A DNA stretch of 64,000 nt from Stictocephala bisonia. Its lineage: Eukaryota > Arthropoda > Insecta > Hemiptera > Membracidae. Made by a program: the position numbers and the translations under genes. Shown here one piece after another: positions 31,995-42,881 of this stretch. Position 1 is the stretch's first letter; every line of letters begins with the position of its first letter. The DNA is taken from assembly GCA_035578905.1 (NCBI GenBank), contig JAQJVL010000520.1, forward strand, positions 496,001 to 560,000, read 5' to 3'. Under the pieces are notes generated by a model that saw only the letters and a program-made list of their open reading frames with translations, made no database searches and was not told where the DNA came from.

Positions 31995-32306
31995 AAAATA
32001 GACCTACCTATATATACCTAACCTAACCTAACCTAACCCACCCAACCTCCCATACACGTACATTGGTAGTAATTGTATTGGTAACAATCGTTAATCATGT
32101 GTCTCGTTGTATGGCTGTAGTTTTCAGATAATTTTATCACTGTAAATATATCAACTATTAGCCGCCAGACCAACACGGCCACACTGCTAGCCGAAGCGCC
32201 ATGTCGCACCTTGAGTGTTAGTTTTGGGTTCTCTTTCGCTGCATGTCGCACCTCGAGTGTCCAATTATGACCTTCAGGTAGTCCATGTCGCTCCTCGGGT
32301 GCCCCC
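31574..32306. mobile_element. TIR element family B, copy 2 (8-bp TSD acagaaag)
   Basis: Same termini and internal CACTCGAGGTGCGACATG motifs as 12860-13611. Perfect TSDs acagaaag lie at 31566-31573 and 32307-32314, within the transposase relic. The second left-hand motif is split by the 231-bp element at 31651-31881. Confidence 0.9.
31651..31881. mobile_element. 231-bp MITE nested in family B copy 2
   Basis: The termini CAATGACTACAAATACACTA (running on to 31 identical bases) are perfect inverted repeats. Inner sequence 'aatttttcagac' / 'aatttcagac' also pairs. The direct repeat ctcgagg (7 bp) flanks it at 31644-31650 and 31882-31888, and the uninterrupted sister copy (12931-12937) has a single ctcgagg. 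CAATG fits the hAT terminal pattern YARNG, but 7 bp is one short of the usual hAT TSD. It has no ORF; the interior is GC-rich. Confidence 0.88.
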
Positions 32307-32869
32307 ACAGAAAGATACTAATTGAAAAATATGATATTGTTCAAAAGAGGATTACATATTTAAGAGAAATTAAAAAGTACAGAGAGGAAGGACGTCCAAT
32401 CGTATATGTTGATGAAACTTACATTTTTTCCAGCCAAGTCCAGACTAAGGCATGAGTGACGATACTTGTCAAAAAGGCATTTTAAAACAAGTATCAAAAG
32501 GCGATCGGCTAATAATTGTGCATGCTGGTGGTGAAATGGGATTTATTCCTCATGCTTTACTGATGTGGATTACTGGTGATTACCATCACAACATGAACAA
32601 GGAAAATTATAAAAAAATGGCTGCAAGATATATTGATGCCTATTCTCCCGCCTAACAGTGTGGTGGTTTTAGATAACCCGCCTAATCATAATGTGGTTAT
32701 TGATAAGGCTCCCAATAGTGGAAGTACAAAACTAAAAACGCTGCTATGGATGAACAAATAGACAGAATCATTGTTAATTTGGGAGGACCAGAGAGTGACA
32801 CTTCCTTAATGACTCTGAAATATCAGGCGTTGAAACACTTTAAATGCTGTTAAGTATTTGATTGTGTAT

Positions 32870-33240
32870 GAACGTAGATTTAAATTTGTTTAGTTCGGCA
32901 GTTTTGTTTTTTATTTATATGCATTATCAACGTTTCTCGATATAAATAAATGTGTCTCTTAACTGTATGAGTAATTATTTTTTATTTACTCTAAAATATT
33001 TTACTTGCTTGTCTTATTTTATATTTAATTGTTCACCTATAAATGTTATTTTTTTTTTTTTTATTATTTAAACCATTTGTAGTTTAAGATTTAACGAAAA
33101 TTATGAAACCAATTTTCGTTTTTATTTCCTTGTAAAGCTAAGCATATTATTTACTTTACTTCATACTTTCAAGGATTCATTATTAGGCTAATGTTATAAA
33201 CAAGTATGTATCTATCTCTATTTACTATAAAGTTCGATAT
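32870..33240. other. AT-rich DNA
   Basis: Nothing recognised. A run of about 16 T lies at 33047-33062. Confidence 0.3.
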
Positions 33241-33446
33241 AGTGACCCACTGACTTTAGGAAATACTATGTTCATGGGCTCCACTGCCTATAAAATCAAA
33301 ATTCATTAATTTTGATAAAGTCCTAGTGTCCTGGAGAGTCCAGGCCGTAGGCCAAGCTTTATCACGAGGCCGCAGGCCGAGCTTCCTTCAAGAGCGTAGA
33401 AAGTGACGGGGTTGGCATGCGAAGCGTGCAGGAGTGTCACCTAGTC
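33241..33446. repeat. Second copy of the 4576-5545 repeat (3' part)
   Basis: It contains 'cgaggccgcaggccgagctt' and ends in 'ggggttggcatgcgaagcg' and 'gtgtcacctagt', matching 5463-5541. Only one GAGGCCG unit pair is present, against three to four in the first copy. Confidence 0.7.
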
Positions 33447-33880
33447 TTATTAAAAATTTAAATTACGGACTGCACGCAATGAAAAATTGTACAGTACTTA
33501 TTTACTCACACAAACTACACCCTATAAATCCAGTACAGTGTTTTATTATTTGGTATTATATATGATTTTATTTTTATTTTCTAACTAAAGATTAGACAAA
33601 GATAAAATGGCCTATAATTTTTAACATTATAAGACTTCATGATACCAAGTAATATGATTGTAAATAAACATCAGTGAGTAATCAGATAGGATTTGTGTTA
33701 TAAAAAAAGAAGGAAAAAACAACTTGTGGGCGTGGTGAGTTGATGTTTACAGCAATGTTAGTAGCACGATAAACACTGTTTATGGGTGGAGACCCCCTTC
33801 TCCCCGACACTGACCTTGACATAAGCTACAACTCAAGATATACCTTGGCTATTGTAGACCTAACTTTGTGTTTAATGATG
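33447..33880. other. AT-rich DNA before the LINE fragment
   Basis: Nothing recognised. Confidence 0.3.
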
Positions 33881-34456
33881 ATGCACAACTCGCACAAGAT
33901 GGCCTTAATTACAAGTACAGTAGTGAAAATTATTCGATCAACCAGGGGCATATCAAGCACAAAGGCATTAAGCGCTATCTTCTGCTGCTTGGTCAGGCAA
34001 GTCTTGGAATTTGCCTCGGTGGCCTGGACACCTTATCAGGCTGGACAAATTGAAGCTCTTCAGCATGTTCAGGACAAATTTGTTCGAATGGTTGGAGTTC
34101 GGCTGGGAACCCCCTTCAGAGAGGTTAATGTTGCTGCCTTAGCCTCGGAAATGGGATTGTCTGGTTTGGAGGATAGACGTAAAGTTCTGGACGTACTATT
34201 CCTCTACAAACTGCTCTCAGGCGCCATTGACTGTCCTCAACTCCTTCAGAGGATACATATTCGTGCACCACTAATGGCCACCAGATCACGAGAATTGTTT
34301 GGTAAAGGGCAGCATTCTACCTCATACAGCCAGAACAGTTGTATGGCACGGATACAGAGGATTGGATGCAGCGTATCTAGTGAAGTTGACTTTTTTGACA
34401 TGAAGCTTCCCTCGTTTAAAAGAGTTGTCAAAATAATTTTTCTGGGGGATAATTGA
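33881..34456 (+). pseudogene. LINE ORF2 C-terminal remnant (jockey-like)
   Basis: The open frame contains LVRQVLEFASVAWTPYQAG and IEALQHVQDKFVRMVG. These match the conserved region after the reverse transcriptase domain of jockey-type LINEs ('R..LEYAS.VWNPY....I..LE.VQR.F.R'). About 190 residues are open to the stop at 34456. The RT catalytic motifs are missing, so the copy is dead on arrival, as usual for 5'-truncated LINE insertions. In-frame sequence before about 33881 (33782-33880) does not look like LINE protein. Confidence 0.75.
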
Positions 34457-34774
34457 TGTTGATTGTCTTGTCGATATTGAATCTCTTTTGTCCTTTTTGA
34501 GTTTTTCATTAATGCAGTTTCTTTTCATAGCTTTGTCAGCATGATGCATTTATAGTATTTCTATATCTTAGAGTATATCCTATAGTATTGATGTTGGTTA
34601 ACTTAATTTTTTTATTGTTATAATTTTTGTTCTTAATTAGCTTTTAGCAATAAATTGTAGCCTTAGATCTGTGTTTTTGTTATATAGTTTGCAATAAGTG
34701 TATATGTTAGTATGATTTAGAATTATTCCGTAGTATAACATATTAGTATTAGAAATAGTTTTATTATATATATA

Positions 34775-35205
<431 letters not shown>

Positions 35206-35338
35206 TCTTATATATATATATATTCTTATGTGTGTATTTTTGTATACTTTATAATAGCTTAATTTTACCATATTGATATTGTATTGTTTTAACAAAATGG
35301 TGTAACCGTTGGAAAATTAATAAATAAATAAATAAAAG

Positions 35339-36240
35339 ACACACATGTAGAACAATACATAAAACAAAAATGTTCTAGCTTTATAAAAAAAACTTCAAGA
35401 ATAATACCAACAGAATTTCGTTGGGGTCCTCAAGACTTCACTGTAGCAGTGTTGTCAATAGAGTCTCCAGACTATACTGTATTCCTTCTAGGAGGGCCGC
35501 TGGAACCTCGCACTCCGACGTTATACCAATGACTACAGAGATTCTACGAGTCTGTAGTCAGACGCAGGACCGGCCTGACCTGCATTCAGTAGCTCTTTGA
35601 TGAGTCACCCACTAGGCATGCACCTATGTACTTTAATTTTTTTTAATTTATATTTTGGATAAATAACATTCTTTTGGCTGGATTTAGCATAAAATGTTTA
35701 TCAAAATGAGTCCAACAAACACAAAGTTGTTAAAACAATTTCAAGCTATATATGAGATATTCTATAAACTAGACAAAATATTTTTTACATTTAATAATTA
35801 CTCTATTCTTTACCATACATTTTATCTTCTCGTAATGTTAAAAAACAAAGTGTTTTTTCTAGGCTAATGTTAAATTCTGCAAGTTGTAGGGATTCTACAA
35901 AAATGAACAATTTTTAGTTGTTCATTACTTATAAATTTATACATTATTAATTCATAATGAATTGAAAGGAACTGATTATTCAAAATGTATTACTAATAAG
36001 CTCAACAATTTAACTAAAATAATAAAATATTAAATACAAATAATTATTGTTATCTATTCATAATACACAGAGCTCTGCAGTTATGTTCAAATGCGGGTTG
36101 AAGAATTTAAAACCATTTCTATATACAGTAAAATGAAAGAGACACAGTGAATACAAATAAGCACAACGATTTAACTCGAGGAAACACAAGAAAATTTATT
36201 AAAATCAGATATTTTAGCCCCGAACAGACTATGAATATTT
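35339..36240. other. Unassigned AT-rich DNA
   Basis: 35400-35625 is less AT-rich and may be a short dispersed repeat. No ORF. Confidence 0.3.
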
Positions 36241-36277
36241 ACTTACGTGTTTTAGTCAAAGTGTCCATTAGATAACT

Positions 36278-36317
36278 TAACTACGCGTTTCAAGTCAAAA
36301 GACTCACCATCAGGTCA
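36278..36317 (-). ncRNA. Hammerhead ribozyme-like motif, left arm of locus 2
   Basis: On the minus strand: TGAC, core CTGATGG (last base G where A is expected), T, stem II GAGTC / GACTT with loop TTTT, GAAA, palindromic stem III CGCG, TA cleavage site, then GTTA, which pairs with TGAC (one G-U). One core base is non-consensus, so this copy is probably inactive. Confidence 0.55.
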
Positions 36318-36454
36318 CTTGTTCTTGTTAAGATGAACTTGAAACCCACTTCATATAAAAGCCAACAGAACTGTATCGGTGCGTGACACAATGTGTTTTT
36401 GAGTGTGTGAACTTTATATGAAGTGGGTTTCAAGTTCATCTTAACAAGAACAAG

Positions 36455-36494
36455 TGACATGATGATGAGTCTTTTGACTTGAAACGCGTAGTTA
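36455..36494 (+). ncRNA. Hammerhead ribozyme-like motif, right arm of locus 2
   Basis: TGAC (36455-36458), core ATGATGA (first base A where C is expected), T, stem II GAGTC / GACTT around TTTT (36467-36480), GAAA (36481-36484), CGCG, TA, then GTTA. The two arms are damaged at different core bases, so their ancestor had the consensus CTGATGA. Confidence 0.6.
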
Positions 36495-36531
36495 AGTTAT
36501 CTAATGGACAGACTGACTAAAACACGTAAGT

Positions 36532-36971
36532 AAGCAAAGAAAATTTACATGTGCAAAACTGATTTAAAAATGTAATGAAAAGCCTCTATTTATGTGGTGA
36601 AGTGAGGACTATTTTGTCCTCTCTACCACTTAAACATAGAAAAATGTATACGTTTGAATATACAGTAATAACAATCTTCAAAGCAAATATAAAAATTAAT
36701 TGAAAAAACTACATTCAAAATAACCTTCATAGAGTATTTTACATAACATAATCATAGCCATGTTATTGATGATTTTTCAGAATCAAACAACAATCCGGTT
36801 GGGTCATTGGTACTTCAGTTCGTAGTTACCTTGTCCATGAATGATGTCCACATATTTCGCTAAAGCTACAATTCCCATCAACTTGTAAATACAGTAAAAA
36901 CATAGATACTAAATATCTTTTATTAGTCAATGACAGATGCAAAAATCGAAATAGGCTCCGAAATGTAGCTT

Positions 36972-37025
<54 letters not shown>

Positions 37026-37300
37026 AGTAAGAACAACTGTGTGAACATAAACAGTTATATTTATTTTGTAAGATTATATCGTATCCGTTCCGTGTTTCCT
37101 TCTAATCCGGCCCCATTGTCCTTATAATGTTAGTAGGTTTTGAAGATATTACGATAAAAGAGATTTAATTTGAAAAGCACAAAGTTGCCAAAGTGCCAAA
37201 AATTAATTTTAAAAATAAGTTGAATTCGTACAAGCTGCTGTTGAATGTTAAAAATACAGTAAAATATTTACAGTACAAGTAATATTGTATTACTTGTATT
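36532..37300. other. AT-rich DNA with a poly(A) run
   Basis: A run of about 46 A at 36979-37024 follows 'gaaatgtagcttaattct'. It may mark the 3' end of a retroposed sequence on the plus strand. Nothing else recognised. Confidence 0.35.
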
Positions 37301-37383
37301 ATTACAACAACACAAATTTATTACAATATAAGCACAAAATGCACAAATATATTACAATACAAGTACAAAATGCACGAATATTA

Positions 37384-37426
37384 TGGTGATCGATTTCGGT
37401 GAACCACACTCACCTTCCTCAGACCA
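37384..37426 (-). ncRNA. Hammerhead ribozyme-like motif, left arm of locus 3
   Basis: Exact inverted copy of 37749-37791: stem I TGGT / ACCA, core CTGAGGA, stem II GGTGA / TCACC, GAAA, palindromic stem III TCGA, TC at the cleavage site. Confidence 0.7.
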
Positions 37427-37748
37427 GAGTGATTCACAAAAGAATGGAAAATGGTGTTCAACAACTCAATTTATAGGCCTATGATCACGTGACCCCATTG
37501 GTTGGAACCGTCAAAATGGCGGCTGCTGTGATATTATTTGTTAATCCCTATTGGCTGTTACTTCTGTTCTTTTTAGTTGCTGAAAATACAATACATGCTG
37601 AAAAAGAACAAAAGTAACAGCCAATAGGGATTAACAAATAATATCACAGCAGCCGCCATTTTGACGGTTCCAACCAATGGGGTCACGTGATCATAGGCCT
37701 ATAAATTGAGTTGTTGAACACCATTTTCCATTCTTTTGTGAATCACTC

Positions 37749-37791
37749 TGGTCTGAGGAAGGTGAGTGTGGTTCACCGAAATCGATCACCA
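37749..37791 (+). ncRNA. Hammerhead ribozyme-like motif, right arm of locus 3
   Basis: Stem I TGGT (37749-37752) pairs with ACCA (37788-37791). The core CTGAGGA (37753-37759) fits CUGANGA. An A is followed by stem II GGTGA (37761-37765), loop GTGTGGT and TCACC (37773-37777). GAAA (37778-37781) is followed by the palindrome TCGA and then TC (37786-37787), after which cleavage is predicted. Every invariant base is present. The very short stem III is typical of hammerheads from Penelope-like elements, which act as dimers. Confidence 0.75.
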
Positions 37792-37871
37792 TAATATTCG
37801 TGCATTTTGTACTTGTATTGTAATATATTTGTGCATTTTGTGCTTATATTGTAATACATTTGTGTTGTGTG

Positions 37872-38265
37872 ACGTTTACTTGTACTGTATATGTACCAAC
37901 ACGTATTATGCTAATTAAAAAACTATTAGTAAAATATTTATAATGTTTTCATTGTTCTTTTTTTTTAATTGTACCTACTTTGGAATTGTTCTACACCACA
38001 TTACATATAAACAAACTGTAATAGCTCCGCAGCATAGTTATAGCAGTTTGCCTTTTAGTAGCTGTTTTTTCCACTAAGTTTGAATTATGGACGCAGTTCA
38101 GTCATATTTGTGTCATTAATGCAGCAAAATTTTCGATGATAGCGACTTGTAAGAATCGATTATGGTATGAATAAAAATAAATTACTTAAAATGTTTAAGA
38201 ATTTCGTTTGTTAATAAGAGTTAAAATATAATTAAAACATTTGGAGACATGAATAATTAATTGAG
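37872..38265. other. AT-rich DNA
   Basis: Nothing recognised. Confidence 0.3.
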
Positions 38266-38733
38266 TAACCTAAAACTGTACCGGGTCTTTTGACCGGTAC
38301 ATTTTTGGTTACTCTTCGTTTTGGTTTGCCAGGCTGCCTGAGATCGCTCTTGCGCTGTCGTTTTGTTACTTTCGTGGCCGTTGGCTCAGGCCTTGGTCTG
38401 TTCCGTGGTTCCTGCTTTCGGTTCACCGGTTCGTCTGGGTTTGGTGGTTAGTTTCGCCTCCTACCTGTTAACTTCATGAGCGGCTAGAAAGACAATTAAC
38501 TTCGGGGCCCTCAAGTAGGACTTGTTACTCGCCTGCTGCCCGGCCGATCTTCTGCCATCTCTACTGCTGGCCTGGCCAGGGGACCATGTTTCCGCTGGCT
38601 GCCCTCTTTACAACTTAGGGAGCATTTCTTCTGTCTTCAGGCCAGTCCTTTCCATTTTTTTGTTCCCGGCGGCTGAGTAGGGAATGTGTGATCAAGATTA
38701 AAAAAGAAAAGAAAATCCCCACTAGACCTCGAC

Positions 38734-38764
<31 letters not shown>
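38266..38764 (+). repeat. GC-rich segment with poly(A) tail (retroposed sequence)
   Basis: About 470 bp of distinctly GC-richer DNA ends in 'atccccactagacctcgacc' plus about 25 A (38739-38763). A sharp composition change at both sides and the A tail suggest retroposition of an RNA (SINE, LINE end or processed transcript). No protein-coding frame on the plus strand is convincing. Confidence 0.45.
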
Positions 38765-38766
<2 letters not shown>

Positions 38767-38944
38767 TAACAGCGTTAATTATTAAATACAGCTTTTAAAA
38801 TATTGAAGGCTTGAGATAATGTTGATCAAATTGAAATTTAAAAACAGCTACTCTGAAAAGGATAAACCTTCCGAAGTTCGGGGGCGGAAATTAATTTCTT
38901 TTGAATATACCTTTCATTTAATAACAAACTCTACCTAAGCTTAC

Positions 38945-39110
38945 GTTGAAAACTGTCATTCAACTCCTCACGGGCCGTCCTCCTGGAAAGATGAAATGTC
39001 GCTTATTGCTCCAAAAACTATGTTCTTCGTGAATATCATAATGTAAAAGATTCCACTTTTACAATTGAAGTCATACAAAAGTTGTGAAAGCTTTTCCATA
39101 TTTTTCCACC
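38945..39110 (-). repeat. Diverged inverted fragment of repeat family A
   Basis: 'caactcctcacgggc', 'gatgaaatgtc' and 'gaagtcatacaaaag' match the reverse complement of 1-120 and 6400-6540. Identity is moderate. Confidence 0.6.
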
Positions 39111-41520
39111 TTTTATATTATGTTTTGCACTGTTATCTATATAAATGTAAAAATCTGATAGCGCCTTCAAGATTGAGGCTGGCGCATGTTGTTACATTAC
39201 ATGTATGCATTTTACTAGATGGGATTAAAATCAAAACTGTACAATAGGAACACCACTCGAATACTGTGGGTGCACGACGTGAGTGGGCCTCAAATCATTC
39301 AGGTAATTCGAGGAGTATCACGATAATGAAGGCGCTTTCATATAGAGGCGCACTTTTAATTTACTAAATACGTTCGTGATAAATACTAGAGAGTAAATGC
39401 GCAAAACTATTAAATATTAAAGTTTACATTTTTATTACACACATTGTGTTATTGAAATATATCTTATAATTAATTATATTATATTTCATTTATATTATAT
39501 GTAAAGTTATTAATTAATTTTTAATAACTAATTTAATTAATAATTAAAAATTATATTAAGGAACATTTGCAGTTTATTATAAGAATATATATTTTATGAG
39601 TATGACCTCACACACAACCCATGTCTTCTCAAGGAAAATCTAAGTTATTTAAAATTTTTTGAGTACAGCTTACAAATATATTGTAAACGGAATATTACCA
39701 ATACTAAAAAAAGACATGTAACGTGGCGAAACTGGAACATAAATTATTGAGCTATCAAAATCAACTACACATTTGTTGTTAGGAACTAATGTACACCCCG
39801 TGACACGCCTAATAATCCATTACCAATGCGACAGAACTTATAACATTTTAAGTCATAGTTAATAAATAAATAAGAATGAAATAAAACTAATGAAAAACAA
39901 TTATAGAAATGATCTTCTGATCACAACAGTGCAACCTAAATGTAAAAATCAAATATAGGACTATTTGAGTAGTTAATTACTATTTGTACTGATTTAAAAA
40001 TATATAATAATGTCATTAAGGCAATTTGTGACGTTATGAAAAACGCAACATTTTAAATACATCAAATTCTCTTGTCGGCTAATTGACTTAAAAAAAGTTA
40101 AGCCATAAAGGCCTATGCCAAAATTTCTTGGATGATTTTAATTTTGATAATTTACATTTTCGATTTTATATTTTGATTAACTTACTATAATAATTAACTT
40201 GTCATTAGTATTCTTTTCATTTTATAACTCAATTTTTCAATGATTTATTATTTGCCTTCTTAACTTGACCTTTAAGATTTACACGCGCTTTTTAAAATTA
40301 AAAACAATATGCCATCATTATGACAGAATTATTGTCTTTTGAAAAATATACTTATTTACTGAATTACAGTGCGTTTTCTGCTCAACAAATGAACATTGCC
40401 AACTAAATTTTAAGGAGTAGATACTTTTTAAATGCTATCTCGCAGTGTTTCAAACTAAACTAGTTTTCCGTTAAGGTGCACGACTTCACCGGAGATAACA
40501 GTGGCCTGTAATTTTTCATAATAGCATATGGGGGGCTTGTCCTCAGACCTGCATGCGTCACTTGACGCTACAACTGGCCTATTTGTGACAATTGACAGCC
40601 GGTGACGTCATCGGAGCAAACAGTTTGACATTGTTCATTCATCTTCTGTCCGCGGCGTAGTGACCCCTCGCCTCGACAAAGGTGCAAAGGTGACAGCTGT
40701 CGTCTTATAAGCTAAGAGTTATTTGTGAAATTGACGAAATGCTGAGGATTGTACGTGGCGATATTGGACTCAATTGTTTCACATTTTCAGTTCCGAGTTT
40801 AATCATTTCCTGGAAGCAATTTTTATCTGGAAACAGACGAATTTGAATTAAAGGACAGATGAAATTTGTTGGGTATCCATTTAAATGAACATACACCTAC
40901 AATACTTTAAAACTGACAATCTCCTGACTCATGAGATGACTCCGAGACCATTTAATAAGGGATACATCTATTGTACCACAAAGTGTAATGAGAATCTGCA
41001 CAAAAGGTTACTCAAATGATTGACCACTTTTAAATTCATAAAGAAGAAGAAAATAAAAACACAACCATGGAGTCACCTTGAAGGCTTTAATTGATTAATA
41101 TTGATATTATGATGGATTTTCACTTGGGAACCAAAGCATTCGTGGCATCATAACGATAGGACAACACCAAATTCTCAGTTTGTTTCACATTTATATTTAC
41201 TACGGATGGCTGATAAGTGATTTTGTGGATATCCATTAAAGAAATTATGAAACTGTAATCAAGGAAGTGGTTATTACGTAGCATTTGCATAACAAAATTA
41301 TGTAGGGTGTGCAGATAAAATAACCGATGGTTCATTAAGGGAATCCTGTGGAGAATTAATAAGTAGACCTAGCGTCAATAGTCGATCTAAGAGGAGTCTC
41401 CAAAAGTGAAGAGAAGATAAAACAGCGACTAATTTTTAAAGATATCGTCATATTTCTTTTTTAGCTTGTCTCTTGCCCCAACAATACTACACTAAAGCGT
41501 TTAGAGAATATAATCAGGCA
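39111..41520. other. Unassigned DNA; GC-richer island at 40470-40720
   Basis: Mostly AT-rich and without ORFs. The island at about 40470-40720 contains ggtgacgtca (a CRE-like TGACGTCA) and several CpGs, and could be a promoter. No downstream exon is recognisable, so this is speculation. Confidence 0.3.
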
Positions 41521-41529
41521 ATGCAAACA

Positions 41530-42272
41530 AAGGGTGGTCAGGAGTCTGAACTCTCTAACTTGGTTATTGTCATGCATGTACCAAGGAGTGTCAGGAGTCT
41601 ACTGTCCATCTTGGTTGTTGTCTTGTCATGCATGTATCGATAAAGGTCAGGAGTCTGAACTCTCCACCTTGGTTGTTGTCATGCATGTACCGATAAAGGT
41701 CAGGAGTCTGAACTCTCCACCTTGGTTGTTGTCATGTATCTACCAAGGAGTGTCACGAGTCTGAACTCTCCAACTTGGTTGTTGTCATGTATCTACCAAG
41801 GAGTGTCGGAGTCTGAACTCTCCACCTTGGTTGTTGTCATGTATGTACCAAAGAGTGTCGGAGTCTGAACTCTCCAACTTGGTTGTTGTCATGCATCTAC
41901 CAAGGAGTGTCGGAGTCTGAACTCTCCACCTTGGTTGTTGTCATGCATGTACCGAGGAAGGACAGGAGTCTGAACTCTCCATCTTGGTTGTTGTCATGCA
42001 TCTACCAAGGAGTGTCGGAGTCTGAACTCTCCACCTTGGTTGTTGTCATGCATCTACCAAAGAAGGTGAGGAGTCTGAACTCTCCAACTTGGTTGTTGTC
42101 ATGCATCTACCAAGGAGTGTCGGAGTCTGAACTCTCCACCTTGGTTGTTGTCATGCATCTACCAAGGAGTGTCGGAGTCTGAACTCTCCACCTTGGTTGT
42201 TGTCATGTATCTACCAAGGAGTGTCGGAGTCTGAACTCTCCACCTTGGTTGTTGTCATGCATGTACCGAGGA
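41530..42272 (+). repeat. 53-bp tandem array, left part
   Basis: About 14 units of the form ggagtctgaactctccacct plus tggttgttgtcatgcatcta plus ccaaggagtgtca, with a period of 52-54 bp. The array resumes at 56770 after the 14.5-kb insertion. Long in-frame readings (MLSCIYQGVS...) only reflect the repeat. Confidence 0.95.
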
Positions 42273-42881
42273 CAGGGCCGCCAGAGACTTTTGGTGGCCC
42301 CGGGGCAAAGTTTACCATGTGGCCCCTTCCTTCACTTCAAAATAAATTTAATTACTCTGATTGTCAAATATACTATAATTGATATTTTACTTTTAGCACA
42401 TTCTACGATATTCTTACCATCTCTTTCGTTAGATTACTATTTTAATTAAGATTCTTGTTCATGGATGTTTTCTCAGGGCTAGCTGCGAAGCTCCAGTAAG
42501 TTTTTCTCTAATTGTCATAAACTTTTTAAAGATTTCCTTAAGTATTACCGCTACAATAACATCAACCTCTTATAACAAAACTGTTATTCTTTAAAATTAA
42601 ATAAATAATAAAGAAACAAGCAATCCCACAGTCAGTTGCATAGTTGGGCGCAGCAGCTCTTCGATTGCCAGTTGAGGAGCCATCCTCGCCAATGATATTA
42701 GCTGTGGGTGAGGGAGGGAGGGACCAATAAATTTGTAAAAGCCACTTGGCTTCGCTAGCTAAAGAGCAAGTGGCCGAATGTTCACGAAATAAAATAATTT
42801 GGCGAGCGCGAACATCTAGTGCTTTAAAAACAGTCAACTGAGAGTTGAGGTTATGTTATTGTTTTCAAAACAGGTTCACTA

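Larger units (their letters stand above)
31108..32853 (+). pseudogene. IS630/Tc1-mariner-like transposase relic, interrupted by nested elements
   Basis: The relic starts MPPVLSKLKNKKIHS at 31108, the same MPP start as relatives at 20372 and 43692. After many stops and frameshifts it reads ILKRLGFKWQKT (about 31520-31560), is cut by the insertion 31574-32306, and resumes as ILIEKYDIVQKR and IVYVDETYIFSS, which holds the first catalytic Asp with DETY instead of DETW. Next come GGEMGFIPHALLMWITGDYH (about 32525) and VVVLDNPPNHNVV, which holds the second Asp (about 32665). It ends near 32853 before any recognisable third catalytic residue. I count at least five disabling changes. The TIRs of this element were not found. 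Confidence 0.75.
36241..36531. repeat. Inverted repeat with two hammerhead cores, locus 2
   Basis: Arms of about 118 bp (36241-36358 and 36413-36531) are near-perfect inverted copies, with a few mismatches and a 3-bp indel. They are separated by 54 bp. Each arm contains a hammerhead-like core. Confidence 0.93.
37306..37871. repeat. Near-perfect palindrome with two intact hammerhead cores, locus 3
   Basis: Arms of about 270 bp (37306-37575 and 37601-37871) are inverted copies with only a few differences around a 25-bp loop. They include 'aacaacacaaatttattaca', 'cataggcctataaattgag'-type text and a nearly identical ribozyme core in each arm. Such high arm identity implies recent formation or gene conversion. 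No ORF and no clear TSD. Confidence 0.95.

Noticed and set aside
41534..42382. Repetitive 'MLSCIYQGVSESELSTLVVVMH' frames
   Set aside because: They are translations of the 53-bp tandem array and shift frame from unit to unit.
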